Source: Epiperipatus broadwayi (taxonomy: Eukaryota; Onychophora; Udeonychophora; Euonychophora; Peripatidae). Taken from it: 64,000 bases of DNA. Location of the stretch: contig JAQFVV010012405.1 in the NCBI GenBank assembly GCA_028023455.1, positions 3,785,149 to 3,849,148 on the forward strand, in the 5' to 3' direction. The position numbers were made by a program, and so were the translations under genes. Below, one piece after another: positions 58,598 through 64,000 of this stretch (the stretch's first letter is position 1; each line of letters begins with the position of its first letter). A model generated the notes under the pieces. The model worked only from the letters and a program-made list of their open reading frames with translations, was not told the origin of the DNA and did not search any database.

Positions 58598-59105
58598 TGT
58601 ATTGATACGTTGCTGGTGAAATGTTTTATGTAATAATTTGTAGGCTTTTTTATATATTATAATTTGCAGACTTAGTGCTTTCAGAGCCTTTGTTACTTCA
58701 TATTCATAGTCTTTTCAGATTGTCAATGTTATATGAAAATGTATGCAAATTGTCTCCTATACTATCCATTTTTTGGAAATGGCAAAACAAGTGTCTCTTC
58801 TATTTATTGATTTGGCATCGCTGGTGATGAAACAAGCTTCCTTAATTTTTCTTTCGATATCATTTCTTTTCGTGCATAAAATGTCAACCTTGGAGGGCTC
58901 AAGTCTATGGTTGAGCTCTTGTTGATGGTCAGCAAATACAGAGCTGCCATCCTTTTTGGTTATTGTTCTTGTATATGTGTATTTGTGCTGAGCCAATCTA
59001 TTGCCAACTGTGGCATGAGTTTCTCCATAATAAACCGAATCACACCCCATTTGAGGGCACACAATTCTATATATCACCTGGGAGGTTTCTTCAATGTTTC
59101 TTTCA
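58598..59105 (-). repeat. PLE 2 terminal repeat (pLTR), 3' copy
   Basis: Direct repeat of 61090-61604 over ~510 bp. It contains the end of the GIY-YIG frame and the untranslated tail. Confidence 0.93.
58668..58712 (-). ncRNA. Hammerhead-like junction in PLE 2 pLTR
   Basis: Minus strand AGACU, AUGAAUAU, imperfect stem II (GAAGUAACAAAGGCUCU), GAAA, GCACU, A, AGUCU. Stem I is a perfect 5-bp AGACU/AGUCU. Confidence 0.5.
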
Positions 59106-59359
59106 TCCTTGGTATTATTTATAAGCCTATTGGTGTTTGGAGAAGTTGTAAAACCTAGTTTAAATTCTTTCTGTAAAATTTTACTGAAGTTTTTTGATAC
59201 TGTAGATATGTATAGTACAGTCAGATGTTGTCTGTCTTTTTTTATATTTTGTTGAAGTCTTTTATAAAAGCCTTTAATCCTGTTGGCTATTGTTCTGTGA
59301 TTAAAGCTCAAACTTATTAAATCCCTGATGTAGCTGGTAATATTGTTTTTCTTGTCCAA
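58757..59359 (-). CDS. PLE 2 linker and GIY-YIG endonuclease domain
   Basis: This open 200-codon piece continues the PLE protein. Residues ~1-80 are the linker after RT (SYIRDLISLSFNHRTIANRI, TVSKNFSKILQKEF). Then PNTNRLINNTKD leads to the GIY-YIG nuclease at ~98-190: VIYRIVCPQMGC, VYYGET, then NRLAQHK with the conserved Arg, and a DHQQELNHRLE region. PLE GIY-YIG domains nick DNA at the target. The first ATG is internal, not a true start. The last ~115 codons are duplicated upstream at 61.24-61.60 kb. The domain itself looks uninterrupted. Confidence 0.9.
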   Translation of the reverse strand: MDKKNNITSYIRDLISLSFNHRTIANRIKGFYKRLQQNIKKDRQHLTVLYISTVSKNFSKILQKEFKLGFTTSPNTNRLINNTKDERNIEETSQVIYRIVCPQMGCDSVYYGETHATVGNRLAQHKYTYTRTITKKDGSSVFADHQQELNHRLEPSKVDILCTKRNDIERKIKEACFITSDAKSINRRDTCFAISKKWIV

Positions 59360-59361
59360 CT

Positions 59362-60739
59362 CTAATTTGCATAGATAGTGATTATGAAATAAGAAGGCAG
59401 ACAGCCATGTAAGTTTGTGTGAATTAGGGGATTTTGGAGTGGATGGAGGTAACCTCTAATGCACAAGGGTTTTATTATCATGGAATAGTTGAGTGCAGCG
59501 CCCTCTCTGTTGATTTTTAAATCAAGGTACTTGACTACATTTTGCTCATCCTCATATGTGCAATTAAAAATCAGGTTAGAAAGAGTGTGGAGTTCATGTA
59601 AGATATCTTTGGTTGTGTTTTCCAGTGCTGCTATAAATATGTCATCCACTTATCTAATATAAATAGTGCTTAGTGCTGCTCTTTGGAATTTTGGAAGCAC
59701 TTGTTGTTCAAAATGATTTAAAACAATGCTGAAAACAATTCTACTTAGAGGGAGACCAATTGGCCAACCGTTGTTTATTCTATACCAGTTACTTTTGTAT
59801 GATACCAAAAGGTTTCCACCTAGCCATTTCATAAAGTCTGCAATAAACTGTGTCTTAGGAACTGGACAGTCTTTCTTACTTAGCTCAAGTTCTATTATTC
59901 TGATTGATAGCTGTCTGTCAATGGAACCATATAGTTCTGTGATATCTACTGGTGCAATCTTGAATTCTTAAGGAATCACTGCATTTTTGATTTTGTCTAC
60001 AAATTGAAAATGATGATTTAATTGTAAACAAACCAAAACCTAAATAGTCAATTAGCCATTCATTAACCAATTTAGATGCATTGAAGTAGTGGATGCCATC
60101 GAAGTCCAACATTAGTCTTAAAGGCACTACCTGTTTATGCAGCTTTGCATTTATGAATATTCTTGGTTGTATGGTGGTGTATGAATAAATCCTGTAGTAA
60201 TCAGCTTTATTAGAGCCTCTGTCCTTGTGTGCATGCAAAACTGAAGTGATAAATTTATCTCTATTGATTTTATTGTTGAACGATGTGATTGCCTCAAATT
60301 TCAATCTTTGAATCTGCATGTTTATTTTATATTTATAATCCACAGCACTCATTAAGACAAACCTGCTGCCTTTATCTTCTTTCATGCAGTTGATGTTGTT
60401 GTCACTGAGAAACTTTTTTGTATTATATATATATATATATTTTCCCCAGTTGCCTTCACCGCTCTTTAACTGTTTGTTTCTAATAGATTTAGTTACTGCA
60501 GTGATGACATGTTCTCTATGTGGGTTGTTAATTAACCCTGCTTCTATGTCTGCTATGAGCACCATTTTAGGTTGCGTCCAAGATCCTCCAATAAATTTAG
60601 GTTCAAATGCTAACATGGACTCAACCTTCAGAGGCAGATGAACCCTAGACAAGTTGACATAAGCTTTTCTTTTCTTTGTGTTCTTTATATTAATATCCTG
60701 TTTTTCATGCAAAAAATTTAATTTCTTCTCAAACTTCAC
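59362..60739 (-). pseudogene. PLE 2 reverse transcriptase, broken in three frames
   Basis: Piece 60739-59918 has the N-terminal region (LAFEPKFIGGSWTQPKMVL) and the first RT blocks: KEDKGSRFVLMSAVDYKYKI, then PRIFINAKLHKQVVPLRLML. After frame changes near 60.0 and 59.93 kb it continues as 59832-59650 (WYRINNGWPIGLPLS, HFEQQVLPKF) and 59649-59362 (VDDIFIAALENTT, KYLDLKINRE). In the catalytic box the expected Tyr codon before VDD is a TAA stop (59652-59650). The RT is of the telomerase-related PLE type. It is inactive in this copy. Confidence 0.9.
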
Positions 60740-61041
60740 TGCCAGTCTCCTTTCGAATTTATCACATTTATTAATAATCCACGAAGGTTCATTGGTAATG
60801 GCTGTTTCTTTTCTTTCTTAAGGGCATTCTTACAATTTCTTATGATCATATCAAGCAATTTTATCTGTAGATCTTTCCTGATTCTGTTGCTGTCATAAAT
60901 TGCTCTATTAATTTTAATTATACAACAATTAGGTATTATATTAAATTGCCTACAATTTTGTAGGAACTGAAGCCTTTGCTGGAACATATGAGTCACCATA
61001 TCAATTCTTAGTACAAAACAGTCATTAATAAAATTATCCAT
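60736..61041 (-). pseudogene. PLE 2 amino-terminal domain
   Basis: Open from ATG at 61041 for 101 codons: QRLQFLQNCRQFNIIPNCCI, KINRAIYDSNRIRKDLQIKL, CKNALKKEKKQPLP. A basic N-terminal region typical of PLE proteins. It overlaps the next piece by four bases in another frame. Confidence 0.8.
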
Positions 61042-61089
61042 GATACTATAATAATAACAATTTTTATTTCACCATCACTTTGTAATGAA

Positions 61090-61604
61090 TAATATGTTGA
61101 TACATTGTGGTAAAAAAAAATTTATGTAATAATTTGTAAGCTTTTTTATATATTATAATTGCCAGACTTAGCATTTTCAGAGCCCTTGTTGCTCCATATT
61201 CATAGTCTTTTCAGATTATTAATGTTATATGCAAATGTATGCAAATTGCCTTCTATACTATCCATTTTTTGGAAATGGCAAAACAAGTGTCTCTTCTATT
61301 TATTGAATTGGCATTGCTGGTGATGAAACAAGCTTCCTTAATTTTTCTTTTGATATCATTCCTTTCCGTGCATAAAATGTCAGCCTTGGAGGGCTCAAAT
61401 CTGTGGTTGAGCTCTTGTTGATGCTCAGCAAATACAGAGCTGCCTTATTTTTTGATTATTTCTTTTGTATATGTGTATTTGTGCTGAGCCAATCTATTGC
61501 CGACTGTGGCACGAATTTCTTCATAATAAACCAAATCACACCCCATTTGAGGGCACACAATTCTATATACCACCTGGGGGGTTTCTTCAATGTTTCTTTT
61601 GTTA
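61090..61604 (-). repeat. PLE 2 terminal repeat (pLTR), 5' copy
   Basis: Lies upstream of the PLE start and repeats 58598-59105, including the last ~115 codons of GIY-YIG. This shows a partial unit placed head-to-tail before the main unit, the usual PLE arrangement. It ends abruptly at ~61604. Confidence 0.93.
61164..61208 (-). ncRNA. Hammerhead-like junction in PLE 2 5' pLTR
   Basis: Minus strand AGACU, AUGAAUAU, stem II GGAGC-AACAAG-GGCUCU, GAAA, AUGCU, A, AGUCU. Both stems pair well. Confidence 0.5.
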
Positions 61605-61609
61605 TGCTA

Positions 61610-63430
61610 ATCCTGAAAATATTGTTTCCTATGTAAAATTATTATTTTAGTTATAATTTTATTAATAAATAAATATTCATTATTTATCTTTATAATCTAT
61701 GTTTAAAAATTTGTAATAGTCATTTATTAAAGAGAGGGGCAGCTGAGATGAGTTATATTTTTTTATATATTTCTCAGATGAGTACGATCATACTTTTCCT
61801 ACTGTTCTATAAAACATATAATTTTATTTTTTCTTTAGTTTCCCAATTGGATAAAACATTACTCAGAATTTTATTCTAATCATTAAATTAGCTAACCAAA
61901 AATAAAATTGTTAGTTGTTTAATATAAAAGTATAATTAAATTGGCTATTTTAAAGTGAGGTGGAATATTCTACTTCATCAAAATGTTCTTTTATCTTCCA
62001 TTGCAATATATATATATATATTATAACGTTTTCCATTTTGTTAGGCCTCTACACACTAATATAAACTGCGCGCGAGTTCATCAAGCTATGTCAAAAAGAA
62101 GAAAGTTGTATTTCAATTTCTATTAAAAACATAGCTATATTTCCTGATCAACTTGGCCTTGTAATTGTTGAGAATTATGCTATCGACGACATCAGCTTTT
62201 AATTTATCTGAAAGGTGCCAGAGTTCTGCAAGAACCCACTGAACCGTCACATAGCATCTCGCAAATTAAAAAGAAAATATATTTTTAAACTAATCGGTAT
62301 TACATCATACCGTAACGAGAATTATTTTTTTAAGATTATTATTCCTGGGCTTATTGAAACATATTGGCAAAGGTAAATTACATTTTAAATCTCATTAGAC
62401 TAATAATAAAAAATAATAATTATTATTAATAACACAAATGAAAATTGGTTTTTAGAAATATTTTTATTCTAATAGACTAAAAAAATATTTGAAATAAATT
62501 ACTTATCAAGTAAATTAGAGAGAACACAACTCAGACGTGAATCAATTAATAAAAAACAATTTTACAATTACTGTTCATATCTAAATTTCTTCTAGAAAGT
62601 TCCTTAAAAAATGAATGTCTCTTGTACAAGAAAATTAATGTCTCTATCAGGATTGTTTAAACATACTTTTAGAAATTGTTTGAAAACATTTAATTTGGTC
62701 ACAATCAGGAGTAATGAAGTATAACTTACCGGTAAGTTTTAGCGAATTCACGATGGTTGTAGATAACTATGCATAGTTTTTCGGGGTTAAAATGAGCTCA
62801 CAGCCTTTGGTTATTAGTTGAGCTTGTGGTCCATTCTCCTAGTCGGTCATGAAAGCTTTTCTGATATACATCTTCAGGCATGATGTCTTCAAAAGCTCCG
62901 GTTCACTCCAACATGCCAAATTACTTCAGCGCAGAGCGATCTTGGATATATTATTGTTATCCAAGACCAACTAGAGAAACCAACGAACAATACATTCTTC
63001 AAACTGACCTCTGCCTTTTATACTAGAGGCCCAGTTTTCCGACTTCTGCGCATATCTTTTGTTTGTCAAAATATACGTTGATAATCTTATATATTCTTTA
63101 TAAAATTTATGTAACAAAGTCTTTATTTTTTTCAGCAAAATTCTGCCATCTTTAATTAGTTGAAGTATTTTTACTTTCTCTTATCTAGATTGGTAATTTA
63201 TGTCTTTTGTTCTCTCCAATTCTACTTTTATTTCTAATTACATTAAAAAAATACGAAAAAATAATTTAACTTTCACTGTACGTTATTTTTTTAAAAAAAA
63301 ATTAGTCAAAAAAAAAATCTAAATTTACTTTTATTTTTTAGCTTTTACCAAATGCCAATATATTTGCAATGTATATAAATAAACATTACAATATATATAT
63401 ATATACACACTAAGATAATAAAGTCAATTA
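61610..63430. other. No recognised gene; promoter-like patch at 62.7-63.03 kb (minus)
   Basis: Mostly AT-rich. The 62720-63030 stretch is less so: on the minus strand TATAAAAG (63022-63015), TCAGTT (63007-63002), ATTGTTCGTTG (62991-62981), then a 28-codon frame from ATG MPEDVYQKSFHDRLGEW. A 16-bp palindrome AACTTACCGGTAAGTT at ~62723-62738 has a consensus 5' splice site on both strands. Confidence 0.4.
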
Positions 63431-63522
63431 CCACCTTTATTGTTAAAGGAGGTTTCCCTGACTGTAGGTTAAGATTGTTGATAGCTTAAGGATTGATTGT
63501 TGATATATATATATATTATTTT

Positions 63523-63563
63523 GGCTATGATTATAACGGATAATACCTCGAAAGCGCTTAGCC
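63523..63563 (+). ncRNA. Hammerhead-like junction, diverged PLE-type end
   Basis: GGCU, AUGAUUAU, AACGGAUAAUACCUC, GAAA, GCGCU, U, AGCC. Stem I GGCU/AGCC and stem III AGC/GCU pair; stem II is decayed. No PLE coding sequence is visible nearby within the window. Confidence 0.4.
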
Positions 63564-64000
63564 TGGATTAACTCATTTTAATTGTTTTAACAGCTTCTTT
63601 AACCAGTGTTTTAAAGCACTTGTATATACTATATTACCTATTAAAAATATATTTTACATAAATTTCAATTTATATAATGAAATTGTCTTAAGTTCCAATA
63701 ATTTTACAAATGTTTAAATATATGCTAAGTACATCAATGATGTTTTTGTTTATAATTCTGAAAATATTATTGAAGTTCTTTTATATAAATTAAACAATAT
63801 AAACAGTTTAAATTGGACCATCACAAGGAATAAAATAGAATTATAAAATTTTTAGGATTGCAAATGATGCATAAAATGGGTAGCTAAATCTTTTTTGCCT
63901 TGTAATCAAAAGTTGTGTAGATATAAAGTGATAAAATTCAAAATATTTAACTATTTATTTAAGAGCTTATAAATATAGGATATGATAGAAGACAAATTCT

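Overview
The window is very AT-rich, gene-poor animal-type nuclear DNA. It has no bacterial operons, rRNA, CRISPR array or intact host gene that I can recognise. What can be read is a layered record of transposable elements: a Ty3/gypsy LTR retrotransposon, RTE-clade and other non-LTR elements (LINEs), Penelope-like elements (PLEs) with a GIY-YIG domain, hAT transposons, tRNA-derived SINEs, long foldback palindromes, and a ~418-bp tandem array carrying a hammerhead-ribozyme motif in each unit. This mixture fits a repeat-rich metazoan with AT-rich DNA (some arachnids, cephalopods, cnidarians and flatworms would fit); I cannot name the lineage.

Layout. 0-9.6 kb: decayed RTE fragments (1-735 and 4435-5190, minus), a hammerhead-bearing palindrome (878-1154), an inverted-repeat insertion with a 15-bp target duplication (2718-3308), a 95-bp repeat (5672-5766) and a ~1.2-kb foldback (8390-9570). 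9.66-19.15 kb: a clean nest. An RTE LINE is split by a hAT transposon (9744-18536, 8-bp duplication AGTTAGAA). The hAT is itself split by a gypsy element (9850-15323, 5-bp duplication AAGTG), and its transposase also holds a LINE fragment. 24.5-28.4 kb: a SINE, a deleted hAT element, the tandem array (26855-28240) and a small foldback. 29.3-32.3 kb: the best-preserved RTE copy (minus) set inside another LINE, plus an RTE 3' end. 32.9-36.4 kb: a second hAT relic holding an unknown ~1.6-kb sequence that recurs at 54.6-56.2 kb. 38-46 kb: a second 95-bp repeat, a 475-bp palindrome with two hammerhead motifs, and LINE endonuclease and RT relics. 48.1-53.1 kb: a plus-strand PLE split by a ~2.1-kb segment with promoter-like signals. 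53.4 kb: another hammerhead-family palindrome. 58.6-61.6 kb: a minus-strand PLE with long direct repeats (pLTRs). 62.7-63.6 kb: a promoter-like patch and a PLE-type terminal motif.

How the parts fit. Small self-cleaving circular RNAs called retrozymes are thought to be copied by PLE or LTR machinery. Here one 64-kb window holds two PLE copies, whose terminal repeats contain a hammerhead-like three-way junction, together with one tandem and three palindromic copies of a non-coding family with type-I hammerhead motifs. One palindrome (39.9 kb) shows a compensatory change in stem I relative to the array. I consider this candidate retrozyme family, with an unusual U at core position 9, the main discovery.
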